Positions 9,107 through 18,155 of a stretch of DNA of 35,402 nt are shown one piece after another. The first letter of the stretch is position 1. Each line of letters starts with the position of its first letter. The translations under genes and the position numbers were made by a program. The stretch spans positions 1 through 35,402 of the forward strand of contig JAVHYE010000006.1 of assembly GCA_031119295.1 (NCBI GenBank), read 5' to 3'. The notes beneath the pieces are model-generated. The model did no database searches. It saw only the letters and a list, made by a program, of their open reading frames with translations, and was not told the DNA's origin. The DNA is from Pedobacter sp. Lineage in GTDB: Bacteria; Pseudomonadota; Gammaproteobacteria; Pseudomonadales; Moraxellaceae.

Positions 9107-9134
9107 AAAAAAGCGGCCAGATGGCCGCTTTTTT
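9107..9134. terminator. Bidirectional intrinsic terminator after sppA
   Basis: The perfect inverted repeat aaaaaagcggcc / ggccgctttttt with an AGAT loop gives a hairpin with a U-run in either direction. It ends sppA (+) and also the small minus-strand gene that stops at 9155. Confidence 0.93.
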
Positions 9135-9154
9135 ATGCGCGTGATTTTCTGCGG

Positions 9155-9397
9155 TTAGTGGCCCGGGCTGGGTTGCGAGGTGCGGCTTTCGCGATTGAGT
9201 TCGCGCAGCAGGTCGCGCAGGGCCAGTGCCAGGAATATCAGGCCGGCCAGTGCAATGACGATCACCAGGGGTTTGCCCGCCACATTGTTTTGCAGCTGGG
9301 TCAGCACCAGAAACAGGGCGGTAAAGAGGGCGACGACAATAAGGCCTATGCGCAGCAGGATAAGGGTGGCGGTATTGGCAGAGGGATTGTGGCTCAT
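9155..9397 (-). CDS. Small two-helix membrane protein, unknown function
   Basis: The start is taken as ATG at 9397 (MSHNPSANT), because a very good ribosome-binding site (AAAAGGAGC, 5 bases upstream) fits it. The track version starting at 9460 has none. The 80-residue product has two predicted membrane helices, about residues 9-30 (LILLRIGLIVVALFTALFLVL) and 40-58 (PLVIVIALAGLIFLALALRDLL), joined by a short LQNNVAGK loop. It ends with a charged, Pro-containing tail. I recognise no family. It lies downstream of yceF on the same strand after 115 bases, tail-to-tail with sppA, which acts in the membrane, but a functional link is not shown. Confidence 0.7.
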   Translation of the reverse strand: MSHNPSANTATLILLRIGLIVVALFTALFLVLTQLQNNVAGKPLVIVIALAGLIFLALALRDLLRELNRESRTSQPSPGH

Positions 9398-9512
9398 GAT
9401 GCTCCTTTTGATGAGGCCGGTGGATGCATCAAGCCTAAGCGTGATGCATGGCGGGCTCATGAAAGGTGCGTGACGACTTGAACAAGTCTTCTTGCGGCAA
9501 ACAGCTTTCTAT

Positions 9513-10103
9513 TCAAGGAATCTGCAGTCCTTCGGTCTGCAGCATGTCTACCAGCGCCATCAGTGGCAGGCCGATCAGGGTATTGGGGTCGCGCCCGGAA
9601 AACTCCCGGAACAGGCTGATGCCCAGGCCTTCGGCCATGAAGCTGCCGGCACAGCCATAAGGTTGCTCGGCCTGCAGATAGCGCTCTATGGCGGCATCCG
9701 TCAGGGTCCGGAAGCTCACGGTATAGGTTTCCACGGTCAGTTGGTGGCGGCCACTGCCGGTATTGAGCAGGCAGAGCCCGGTATGGAAGGTGACGGTACG
9801 ACCGGAAAGCCTCTGCAACTGCGCTACGGCCTTGGCGTGGTTGCCGGGTTTGCCCAGGATTTCGTCGTCCAGGCTCAGGGTCTGGTCGGAGCCGATGATG
9901 AGGTGATCAGGGTGTCGGCTGGCCAGGGCCCGGGCCTTGGCTTCGCTGAGGCGGCCCGCCAGGGCAGCCACGGTCTCGCCGGGTCGGGGGCTTTCATCTA
10001 TATCCGGGCTCTCGTGCCGGAAGGGCAGGCCGAGGCGGCCCAGCAGTTGCCGTCTGGCCGGGGAGGAGGAGGCGAGAAGCAGGGGCAGGGCTGTAGCGGA
10101 CAT
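9513..10103 (-). CDS. yceF: Maf/YceF-family nucleoside triphosphate pyrophosphatase
   Basis: The start is ATG at 10103 (MSATALPLLLASSSPARRQLL); the extra 26 residues in the track lie in the divergent promoter region. The Maf signature SSSPARRQLL, GSDQTL, SFRTLTD and GCAGSFMAEGLG are all present. Maf proteins are cytoplasmic house-cleaning enzymes that hydrolyse modified NTPs to NMP and PPi. The YceF branch prefers 7-methyl-GTP. I assign YceF over YhdE because the gene is divergent from yceD-rpmF-plsX exactly as in E. coli and Pseudomonas. The length of 196 residues is normal. Confidence 0.9.
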   Translation of the reverse strand: MSATALPLLLASSSPARRQLLGRLGLPFRHESPDIDESPRPGETVAALAGRLSEAKARALASRHPDHLIIGSDQTLSLDDEILGKPGNHAKAVAQLQRLSGRTVTFHTGLCLLNTGSGRHQLTVETYTVSFRTLTDAAIERYLQAEQPYGCAGSFMAEGLGISLFREFSGRDPNTLIGLPLMALVDMLQTEGLQIP

Positions 10104-10161
10104 AATCGGGTGTGGCCGGGGAAGAGGGCGCCAGAGTACCTGAAATACAAGGACTTTTCTT

Positions 10162-10190
10162 TTGACAGCCGGGGGGCGCATACGTATGAT
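10162..10190 (+). promoter_or_regulatory. Strong sigma70 promoter for yceD-rpmF-plsX
   Basis: TTGACA (perfect -35), exactly 17 bp, then TATGAT (5/6 match to the -10 consensus). Transcription should start near 10197, only about three bases before the yceD ATG at 10200, so the mRNA would be practically leaderless. No Shine-Dalgarno is visible before that ATG. Confidence 0.88.
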
Positions 10191-10199
10191 CGCGCGCCT

Positions 10200-10739
10200 A
10201 TGTCAACCGGCGCCCTGCCTCAGTACATCGACGCCCAGAAATGGGCTGACCGTGAAGCGGTGATCAATCAGGTCATTCCGCTCTCCGGCTTTGTGCGTTT
10301 GTGCGAGGGTGCGGCCAGCAACGAAGGTGAAGTCAGCGTCAATGTGCGCATCCATCGTGATGCCCAGGGCCTCTTTGTTGTTGATGGTGAAATGTCCACG
10401 CAAGTGGCGCTGGTTTGCCAGCGTTGTCTTGAGCCGGTCATGACGCCGATTGATGCTTCCGTGCAGCTTTGGCTTTTGCGTGATGAGAGCGTGGCCGATC
10501 GCCTGCCGGATGATGCGGATTATCTGGTGCTGGACGAGGAAGGCCGTATCTCCCTCGCTGATGCACTGGAAGATGAGCTGATACTGGCTCTGCCTTTGGT
10601 AGCGGCGCATGACGATTGCGAAGCTTATCAATTGCAGGCTGGTGAAATTGCCGAGGTGGATGATGAAGAGCCACCGAAGCGCGAAAATCCTTTTCAGGTG
10701 CTCGCCGGTCTCAAGACCGATGACACTAAAAAGTCGTAA
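10200..10739 (+). CDS. yceD: YceD (DUF177), 23S rRNA accumulation/ribosome-associated protein
   Basis: The real start is the ATG at 10200 (MSTGALPQYIDAQKW); the track ORF from 9492 runs back through yceF and is not plausible. The 179-residue protein has the DUF177 hallmarks: LVCQRCLEP, the acidic DEEGRISLADALEDELILALPLVAAHDDC segment and the NPFQVLAGLK end. YceD is conserved with rpmF in bacteria and plants and has been linked to 23S rRNA accumulation; its biochemical role is still unclear. It is the first gene of the rpmF-plsX-fab transcription unit. The near-zero leader from the consensus promoter is unusual for this family. Confidence 0.9.
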   Translation: MSTGALPQYIDAQKWADREAVINQVIPLSGFVRLCEGAASNEGEVSVNVRIHRDAQGLFVVDGEMSTQVALVCQRCLEPVMTPIDASVQLWLLRDESVADRLPDDADYLVLDEEGRISLADALEDELILALPLVAAHDDCEAYQLQAGEIAEVDDEEPPKRENPFQVLAGLKTDDTKKS

Positions 10740-10772
10740 CTGATTAACGTTTAATTTGTGCCGGAGTAAATC

Positions 10773-10955
10773 ATGGCCGTTCAACAGAATCGCAAAAGCC
10801 GTTCCCGTCGTGACATGCGTCGTTCGCACGATGCACTGACCGGCCCCACGCTGTCCGTGGATCAGGAATCCGGTGAGACCCATCTGCGTCACCACGTGAC
10901 CAAGGATGGCCTGTATCGCGGCCGTCAGCTGTTCGCGAGCAAAGACGCCGAATAA
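10773..10955 (+). CDS. rpmF: 50S ribosomal protein L32
   Basis: This 60-residue basic protein, [22 protein letters not shown], is the classic L32, a small protein of the large ribosomal subunit near the peptide exit. It keeps the [11 protein letters not shown] terminus and the [11 protein letters not shown] segment. It is the zinc-free type, because the paired CxxC of some L32 paralogues is absent. GGAG lies just before the ATG. It sits 33 bases after yceD and 12 before plsX, the conserved yceD-rpmF-plsX order that couples ribosome and lipid synthesis genes. Confidence 0.98.
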   Translation: MAVQQNRKSRSRRDMRRSHDALTGPTLSVDQESGETHLRHHVTKDGLYRGRQLFASKDAE

Positions 10956-10967
10956 GCCGACGACTCC

Positions 10968-12020
10968 ATGAGTGTCGTTGCTATCGCTGTCGATGCCATG
11001 GGCGGGGACTTCGGTCCCCGCGTCACGGTTCCCGCCTCGCTGGCGGTGCTGCGTGAAACGCCTTCCCTTCGCCTCTCTCTGGTAGGCGACGAAGCCCAGA
11101 TCACTCCCTTCCTCTCGCGTCTTTCGACGTCGGAGCGCGGGCGCGTGTCTGTCGTGCACACCGATGAAGTCGTCACCATGGACGACAAAGTCGCTGTTGC
11201 CCTGCGTAACAAGAAAAAATCCTCCATGCGCCTGGCCATCAACCTCGTGCATGAAAAATCCGTTGATGCCTGCATCTCGGCCGGTAATACCGGCGCCCTC
11301 ATGGCCATCAGCCGTTTCGTGCTGAAAACCCATGCTGATATCGATAGACCTGCCATTCTCGCCACGCTGCCGGCCATGACCGGGCATGTGCATATGCTGG
11401 ATCTCGGCGCCAATGTGGACTCCGAGCCGCAGCATCTGCTGCAGTTTGCGCAGATGGGCTCCATCGTGGCGGAAGTGCTGGATGGCATTGAGCGCCCGCG
11501 CGTGGGTCTGCTCAATATCGGCGAAGAAGACATCAAGGGTAACGATCTCATCAAGCAGACGGATGCCTTGCTGAAAAACTCCGGCCTCAATTACATCGGT
11601 TATGTCGAAGGCGATGGCGTCTTCAAGGGTCATGCCGATGTCGTGGTTTGCGACGGCTTTGTTGGCAATGTCGCGCTCAAGGCCTCGGAAGGTGTGGCCA
11701 AGATGATGGCCGGCATGATCAAGGAAGAGATCAAGCGTAACTGGCTGACCAAAATTACCGGTGCTCTGGCGTTTCCGATCTGGAAGGGCCTCAAGCACCA
11801 GATGGACCCGGGCCGCTATAACGGCGCCAGCCTGGTGGGCCTTACCGGCATCGTGGTGAAAAGCCATGGCAGTGCCGATATCTTTTCATTTGCGCATGCC
11901 TTGCGCGTTGCCATCACGGAAGTGGAAAAAAATGTACCGGCGCTGATTCATGCCCGTCTAGGGCGTGATGAGGCTCATGACGAGCCGGCCGTGGTTGAGG
12001 GCGCTCCACAGAGCGTTTGA
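10968..12020 (+). CDS. plsX: Phosphate acyltransferase PlsX
   Basis: PlsX transfers acyl groups from acyl-ACP to inorganic phosphate, making acyl-phosphate for PlsY in the first step of phospholipid synthesis. It is a peripheral membrane enzyme. The N terminus AIAVDAMGGDFGP and the ISAGNTGALM motif near residue 104 are diagnostic. EEDIKGNDLIK, VEGDGVF and VCDGFVGNVALK follow in the usual order. The 350-residue length is normal. It starts 12 bases after rpmF. About 80 bases separate it from fabD, and no fabH gene lies between them, unlike in E. coli. Confidence 0.97.
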   Translation: MSVVAIAVDAMGGDFGPRVTVPASLAVLRETPSLRLSLVGDEAQITPFLSRLSTSERGRVSVVHTDEVVTMDDKVAVALRNKKKSSMRLAINLVHEKSVDACISAGNTGALMAISRFVLKTHADIDRPAILATLPAMTGHVHMLDLGANVDSEPQHLLQFAQMGSIVAEVLDGIERPRVGLLNIGEEDIKGNDLIKQTDALLKNSGLNYIGYVEGDGVFKGHADVVVCDGFVGNVALKASEGVAKMMAGMIKEEIKRNWLTKITGALAFPIWKGLKHQMDPGRYNGASLVGLTGIVVKSHGSADIFSFAHALRVAITEVEKNVPALIHARLGRDEAHDEPAVVEGAPQSV

Positions 12021-12100
12021 AAACTTTCTTACAACCTGAGACTGGCGCTATCGGGACCGACTGGTCATGATTCGCGCCGCTGATTTTGCAGGGTGCTTTC

Positions 12101-13030
12101 ATGTCCAAACTCGCCTTTGTTTTCCCCGGCCAGGGTTCCCAGGCCATAGGCATGCTGGCCGATCTGGCCGCTGAGCACGCTGTTGTTGGTGAAACCTTTG
12201 CCGAAGCTTCGGCAGCGCTGGGTCTGGATCTCTGGGCGCTGGCACAGAACGGTCCTGAAGCCGAGCTCAATCGTACGGAAAACACCCAGCCTGTGTTGCT
12301 CACCGCCAGTGTGGCTGTGTTCCGTGCCTGGCAGAAAGCCGGTGGCAAGACACCGGATTATCTGGCTGGCCACTCGCTGGGTGAGTATTCCGCACTCGTG
12401 GCTGCTGGCGTGTTGTCGCTGGCCGATGGCGTGAAGCTGGTGGCCGAGCGTGGTCGCCTCATGCAGCAGGCCGTGCCGCAGGGTGAGGGGGCTATGGCTG
12501 CCATTCTCGGTCTGGATGATGATGTTGTGCGCCAGTGCTGCGCTGAAGCGGCTGCGGCTGGCGTGGTTGAGGCGGTGAACTTCAATGCACCCGGCCAGGT
12601 GGTGATTGCCGGCAGTACGGCTGCCGTGAATGCTGCCATAGAAAAATTGAAAGCAGCGGGTGCCAAGCGTGCGCTGCCCTTGCCGGTGAGTGTGCCGTCG
12701 CACTGTGCGCTGATGAAGCCGGCGGCAGAAAAGCTGAAGGCTTCGCTGGATGCCGTGACATTTAATACGCCTGCCATTCCGGTGGTGCAGAATGTGAATG
12801 CGCGTATCGAGGCGGATACGACAGCCATGCGCGCCGCGCTCATTGCCCAGCTCTTCAGCCCGGTGCAGTGGGTGAAGTCGGTGGAAGTGCTGGGGGGCCT
12901 GGGTGCGACGCGTGCGCTGGAGTGCGGTCCGGGTAAAGTGCTCTGCGGCCTTAACAAGCGCATCGTGAAAGAGCTGGAATGTGCTTCGCTGGAAAATGCT
13001 GAAAGCTTCAAGGCGGCTCTGGCTGTTTGA
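12101..13030 (+). CDS. fabD: Malonyl-CoA:ACP transacylase
   Basis: FabD loads malonate from CoA onto ACP, providing the extender unit for fatty acid synthesis in the cytoplasm. The start at MSKLAFVFPGQGSQ (12101) fits all FabD proteins; the five extra codons in the track are not needed. Ser92 lies in GHSLGEYSALV and His201 in SVPSHCALM, matching E. coli numbering exactly. The oxyanion GQGSQ loop is at residues 10-14. The length is 309 residues. It precedes fabG by 46 bases in the same orientation, and the regular spacing suggests one transcription unit through fabG. Confidence 0.97.
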   Translation: MSKLAFVFPGQGSQAIGMLADLAAEHAVVGETFAEASAALGLDLWALAQNGPEAELNRTENTQPVLLTASVAVFRAWQKAGGKTPDYLAGHSLGEYSALVAAGVLSLADGVKLVAERGRLMQQAVPQGEGAMAAILGLDDDVVRQCCAEAAAAGVVEAVNFNAPGQVVIAGSTAAVNAAIEKLKAAGAKRALPLPVSVPSHCALMKPAAEKLKASLDAVTFNTPAIPVVQNVNARIEADTTAMRAALIAQLFSPVQWVKSVEVLGGLGATRALECGPGKVLCGLNKRIVKELECASLENAESFKAALAV

Positions 13031-13076
13031 GTGATCACCTGAACGGCCTCATTGATTCGATTAAAGAGGGAAAACC

Positions 13077-13820
13077 ATGTCCATCGAAGGAAAAATTGCA
13101 CTGGTGACCGGCGCCAGCCGCGGTATAGGCAAGGCGATTGCGCTGGAGCTGGTACGTCGCGGGGCTGTGGTCGTCGGTACGGCCACGACAGAGTCGGGTG
13201 CTGAAGCCATTACGGCCTATCTGAAAGAAGCCGGTAATGCCGGTCGTGGTTTTGCGCTGAATGTTTCGGATGCTGCCTCCATAGAAAGCACGCTGGCTGC
13301 CATCACCAGTGAAGTCGGCACGCCGCTGATCCTGATCAATAATGCCGGCATCACCAAAGACAACATCATGCTGCGCATGAAGGACGAGGAGTGGGATGGC
13401 GTCATCAGCACCAACCTCACCTCCATCTTCCGCATGAGCAAGGCCTGCCTCAAAGGCATGACCAAGGAGCGCTGGGGCCGCATCATCAGCATCAGCTCCG
13501 TGGTAGGTTCCATGGGCAATGCCGGCCAAGCCAATTACGCGGCCGCCAAAGCCGGTCTCGAGGGCTTTTCGCGCGCACTGGCGCGTGAGATCGGTTCGCG
13601 CAATATCACCGTGAATGCCGTGGCCCCGGGCTTCATCGCCACCGACATGACGCATGTGTTGCCGGAAGAGCAGAAAGAAAAGCTGCTGGGCTCGATTCCG
13701 GCCGGCCGTTTGGGCCAGCCTGAAGAAATTGCAGCTGCTGTGGGCTTCCTGGCCTCGGCAGAAGCATCCTACATCACCGGTGTCACACTCCATGTGAATG
13801 GCGGTATGTATATGGAATAA
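13077..13820 (+). CDS. fabG: 3-oxoacyl-[ACP] reductase
   Basis: FabG is the NADPH-dependent short-chain dehydrogenase that reduces beta-ketoacyl-ACP, the first reductive step of fatty acid elongation. The cofactor motif TGASRGIG is at residues 11-18 and NNAG follows near residue 88. The catalytic Ser141, Tyr154 and Lys158 lie in SISSVVGSMGNAGQANYAAAKAG. The MTHVLPEE and GVTLHVNGGMYM segments match true FabG rather than a generic SDR. The 247-residue length is typical. A GAGGG ribosome-binding site precedes ATG. The stop codon lies inside a short hairpin with a U-run that could partly insulate it from acpP. Confidence 0.96.
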   Translation: MSIEGKIALVTGASRGIGKAIALELVRRGAVVVGTATTESGAEAITAYLKEAGNAGRGFALNVSDAASIESTLAAITSEVGTPLILINNAGITKDNIMLRMKDEEWDGVISTNLTSIFRMSKACLKGMTKERWGRIISISSVVGSMGNAGQANYAAAKAGLEGFSRALAREIGSRNITVNAVAPGFIATDMTHVLPEEQKEKLLGSIPAGRLGQPEEIAAAVGFLASAEASYITGVTLHVNGGMYME

Positions 13821-13840
13821 CAGGGATTTTCCCTGTTTTT
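13819..13840 (+). terminator. Short intrinsic terminator after fabG
   Basis: The 8-bp stem aacaggga/tccctgtt with a 3-nt loop, followed by TTT, begins in the fabG stop codon. It is AT-rich, so it is probably partial. It would reduce read-through before the separate acpP promoter. Confidence 0.6.
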
Positions 13841-13880
13841 GTGATTGCAACAAACCCTTACCTTTGCAGGAACGGCCAGC

Positions 13881-13909
13881 TTGCCACCCCTGTAGGGGTT
13901 CAATACACT
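13881..13909 (+). promoter_or_regulatory. acpP promoter with palindrome in the spacer
   Basis: TTGCCA (5/6), a 17-bp spacer and TACACT (4/6) stand about 45 bases upstream of the acpP start, consistent with the strong independent expression of acpP. The spacer contains a perfect inverted repeat, ACCCCT-GT-AGGGGT (13886-13899). This may be an operator or simply a DNA-shape element. Confidence 0.7.
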
Positions 13910-13953
13910 AGCGCGGTTCCTGAGAGGGATACCGACCAACGAGGAGAAAAAGC

Positions 13954-14190
13954 GTGAGCACTATCGAAGAACGGGTCAAGAAGATCGTTGCTGAACAGCT
14001 GGGTGTGAAGCTGGAAGACGTGACCAACGAAGCATCCTTCGTAGACGATCTGGGCGCCGATTCGCTCGACACCGTTGAACTGGTGATGGCTCTGGAAGAA
14101 GAGTTCGAACTCGAAATTCCTGACGAAGAAGCCGAAAAGATCAGCACGGTGCAAAACGCCATTGATTACATTGGCGCCAACAGCAAGTAA
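13954..14190 (+). CDS. acpP: Acyl carrier protein
   Basis: AcpP carries growing acyl chains on a 4'-phosphopantetheine arm for fatty acid, lipid A and phospholipid synthesis. The 78-residue acidic protein has the DSL motif ([18 protein letters not shown]) with Ser37 as the modified residue. The start is a GTG preceded by GAGGAG, a strong ribosome-binding site. Codon use is biased to C-ending and otherwise optimal codons, as expected for one of the most abundant proteins. It has its own promoter and an intrinsic terminator, so acpP probably also makes a short monocistronic message within the fab cluster. Confidence 0.98.
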   Translation: MSTIEERVKKIVAEQLGVKLEDVTNEASFVDDLGADSLDTVELVMALEEEFELEIPDEEAEKISTVQNAIDYIGANSK

Positions 14191-14207
14191 TTCGCTGTTA
14201 TAGCCGT

Positions 14208-14245
14208 AAAAGCCGCAGCTCTGCCTTCAGGGGACTGCGGCTTTT
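14208..14245 (+). terminator. Intrinsic terminator after acpP
   Basis: The perfect 11-bp stem aaaagccgcag/ctgcggctttt with a 16-nt loop and a terminal T-run lies 18 bases after the acpP stop. It likely separates abundant acpP mRNA from the lower-level fabF message. Confidence 0.85.
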
Positions 14246-14367
14246 GCATATCTGGAGGCCGGTTTTCATCACGGTGACATATTGCCGTGGGTGCTCCTCC
14301 GCAGAAAAAATGTGTGCGTAGTGTGTGAAAGGGCAGTGCTGCTTGCGCTGCACGGGAAGGAGATGAG

Positions 14368-15606
14368 ATGAGCCGTCGTCGTGTTGTAGTAACCGGTCTT
14401 GGCATGTTGACCCCCTTGGGCAACACGGTGGACGCCACCTGGGAAGGCATTCTTGCCGGCCGCAGTGGTATCTCCCTGATCGATCACTTCGACACTACGG
14501 CTTATTCCACGCGCTTTGCCGGCCTCATACGCGATTTCGATATCGAGCCTTACATGCCGGCCAAGGAAGCGCGTCGTCTCGACGAGTTCATCCAGTACGG
14601 CATGGCCGCGGGTCTGCAGGCCTTTGCAGATGCCGGTATCGAAGTGACAGCAGAAAATGCACCCCGCATCGGTGTGGCAGGCGGTGCCGGTATTGGCGGC
14701 CTGTCTTCCATCGAGCGCAGCCATGAAACGCTGATGAAAGATGGCCCGCGCAAGATTTCGCCTTTCTTCGTGCCGGGCTCCATCATCAATATGACGGCCG
14801 GCATGCTGGCGATACGCCTGGGTCTCAAGGGGCCGAATATCGCACTGGTGACGGCCTGTACCACGGGCACGCATTCCATAGGCCTTGCAGGCCGCCTCAT
14901 TTCTTATGGCGATGCTGATGTCATGCTGGCCGGTGGCAGTGAAAAGGGTTCCAGCCCGCTGGGCATGGCCGGTTTTGCGGCGGCCCGTGCGCTGTCCACA
15001 CGCAATGACAATCCGCAAATTGCCAGCCGCCCCTGGGACAAGGACCGTGATGGTTTTGTGCTGGGAGATGGCGCCGGCATGATCGTGCTGGAAGAGTACG
15101 AACATGCCAAAGCCCGTGGCGCGAAGATTTATGCCGAGCTGATCGGTTTCGGCATGAGCGATGATGCTTTCCACATGACTTCACCACCCGAAGGTGGCGA
15201 AGGTGCAGCAGCGGCCATGCGCAATGCCATACGCGATGCCGGCATTGCCGCCAGCGAAATCGATTACATCAATGCGCATGGCACCTCGACGCCGGCCGGT
15301 GATATTGCCGAATCGCAGGCGATCGAATCCGTATTGGGTGAGCATGCGCAGAAAGTGGCGGTGAGCTCCACCAAGTCCATGGTGGGACATTTGCTGGGTG
15401 CTGCCGGTGCGGTGGAGGCGATTTTCTCCATCCTCGCCATACGCGACAATATTGCGCCGCCCACCATCAATCTCGACAACCCCGATGAAGGTTGCACGCT
15501 GGATTATGTGCCGCACAAGGCGCGTCCCATGAAGATCAATACCGTGCTGTCCAATTCCTTCGGCTTCGGCGGCACTAACGGCTCGCTGATTTTCCGCCGC
15601 GTCTGA
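14368..15606 (+). CDS. fabF: 3-oxoacyl-[ACP] synthase II
   Basis: FabF condenses malonyl-ACP with acyl-ACP and controls elongation of unsaturated chains (16:1 to 18:1) in gammaproteobacteria. The active-site triad is complete: Cys164 in TACTTGTHS, His304 in [11 protein letters not shown] and His341 in [14 protein letters not shown]. The C-terminal [13 protein letters not shown] is also typical. The length is 412 residues. GAAGGAG precedes the ATG. FabF ends in TGATG, overlapping the pabC start by one base, so the two are translationally coupled. Confidence 0.97.
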   Translation: MSRRRVVVTGLGMLTPLGNTVDATWEGILAGRSGISLIDHFDTTAYSTRFAGLIRDFDIEPYMPAKEARRLDEFIQYGMAAGLQAFADAGIEVTAENAPRIGVAGGAGIGGLSSIERSHETLMKDGPRKISPFFVPGSIINMTAGMLAIRLGLKGPNIALVTACTTGTHSIGLAGRLISYGDADVMLAGGSEKGSSPLGMAGFAAARALSTRNDNPQIASRPWDKDRDGFVLGDGAGMIVLEEYEHAKARGAKIYAELIGFGMSDDAFHMTSPPEGGEGAAAAMRNAIRDAGIAASEIDYINAHGTSTPAGDIAESQAIESVLGEHAQKVAVSSTKSMVGHLLGAAGAVEAIFSILAIRDNIAPPTINLDNPDEGCTLDYVPHKARPMKINTVLSNSFGFGGTNGSLIFRRV

Positions 15607-16430
15607 TGACGTATCCGGTCTGGGTCAATGGTGTGGAGGGAGGCTCGCTCCTTCCCTCTGACCGCGGACTGGCTTATGGCGATGGTCTGTTTGAAACGCT
15701 GCGCGTTGAAAACCGGCGCGCCGTTTTTGCCGAAGCCCATTTCTCCCGTCTTGCCGCCAGCGCTGCAGCCTTGGGTATTCCCTTGCGGCAGGCAGAGTTG
15801 CTGGCCGGTTTTTCGCGCTTCCTGCTTTCTTGCCCGGCCAGCTGCGTTGCCAAGATCGTGCTGACGCGCGGCAGCAGCGGTCGCGGCTATCTGCCGAATG
15901 AAGAAGCACCGTCCACGGTGATTTTCAGCGCACATCCGCTGCCTGCATATCCCGAGAGCTTCCAGTCGGATGGTGTGGTGGCCGATATTTCCGGCCTGCG
16001 TCTGGGCTTGCAGCCCATGCTGGCCGGGCACAAGCACCTCAATCGTCTGGAACAGGTCATGCTGCGCCGCGAGCAGGCCATGTTGAGTGCAGACGAGATG
16101 CTGGTTTGCGATCTTGATGGTCATGTCGTGGAAGGTGTCTCCAGCAATATCTTCCTGGTCAGGGATGGCGAGCTGGGCACGCCCCTGCTTGATCGTGCCG
16201 GTGTGCATGGTGTCATGCGGGGCCAGATCATGGCGCAGGCCGCTCGTCTGGGCATCAATGTGACCGAGTCCCGCTACGCAGCGGATGCTTTCCTGTCGGC
16301 AGATGAGGTATTTTTCTGCAACAGCGTGAACGGCATCTGGCCGGTGCGGCGCCTGCCGGGACGGCAGTGGCAGCCGGGCCCCGTGACCCGTCAGCTGCAA
16401 TCCTTCTGGCAGGACGCACTCGGTCTCTAG
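15606..16430 (+). CDS. pabC: Aminodeoxychorismate lyase
   Basis: PabC is a PLP enzyme that splits 4-amino-4-deoxychorismate into p-aminobenzoate and pyruvate for folate synthesis. This 274-residue protein is a class IV fold-type aminotransferase. DRGLAYGDGLFETLRV near residue 19 is the family signature. GHKHLNRLEQVM supplies the PLP Lys, and the E..SSNIFLV segment (VVEGVSSNIFLV) binds cofactor phosphate. The fabF-pabC-mltG-tmk order is conserved in E. coli and Pseudomonas and supports PabC over related branched-chain aminotransferases. It overlaps fabF by one base and mltG follows 19 bases later. Confidence 0.95.
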   Translation: MTYPVWVNGVEGGSLLPSDRGLAYGDGLFETLRVENRRAVFAEAHFSRLAASAAALGIPLRQAELLAGFSRFLLSCPASCVAKIVLTRGSSGRGYLPNEEAPSTVIFSAHPLPAYPESFQSDGVVADISGLRLGLQPMLAGHKHLNRLEQVMLRREQAMLSADEMLVCDLDGHVVEGVSSNIFLVRDGELGTPLLDRAGVHGVMRGQIMAQAARLGINVTESRYAADAFLSADEVFFCNSVNGIWPVRRLPGRQWQPGPVTRQLQSFWQDALGL

Positions 16431-16449
16431 ATTACAGGCAACGGTTTTT

Positions 16450-18137
<1,688 letters not shown>

Positions 18138-18155
18138 GCCTGCCGGGTAAAAGCC

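Noticed and set aside
9492-10739. Long version of the yceD ORF (415 aa)
   Set aside because: The first 236 codons run antisense through yceF and its promoter region; family alignment and the promoter place the start at 10200.
10203-11867. 554-aa minus-strand ORF opposite yceD, rpmF and plsX
   Set aside because: It spans three confidently identified genes on the other strand, is rich in His/Gln/Arg as expected from antisense frames, and has no domain.
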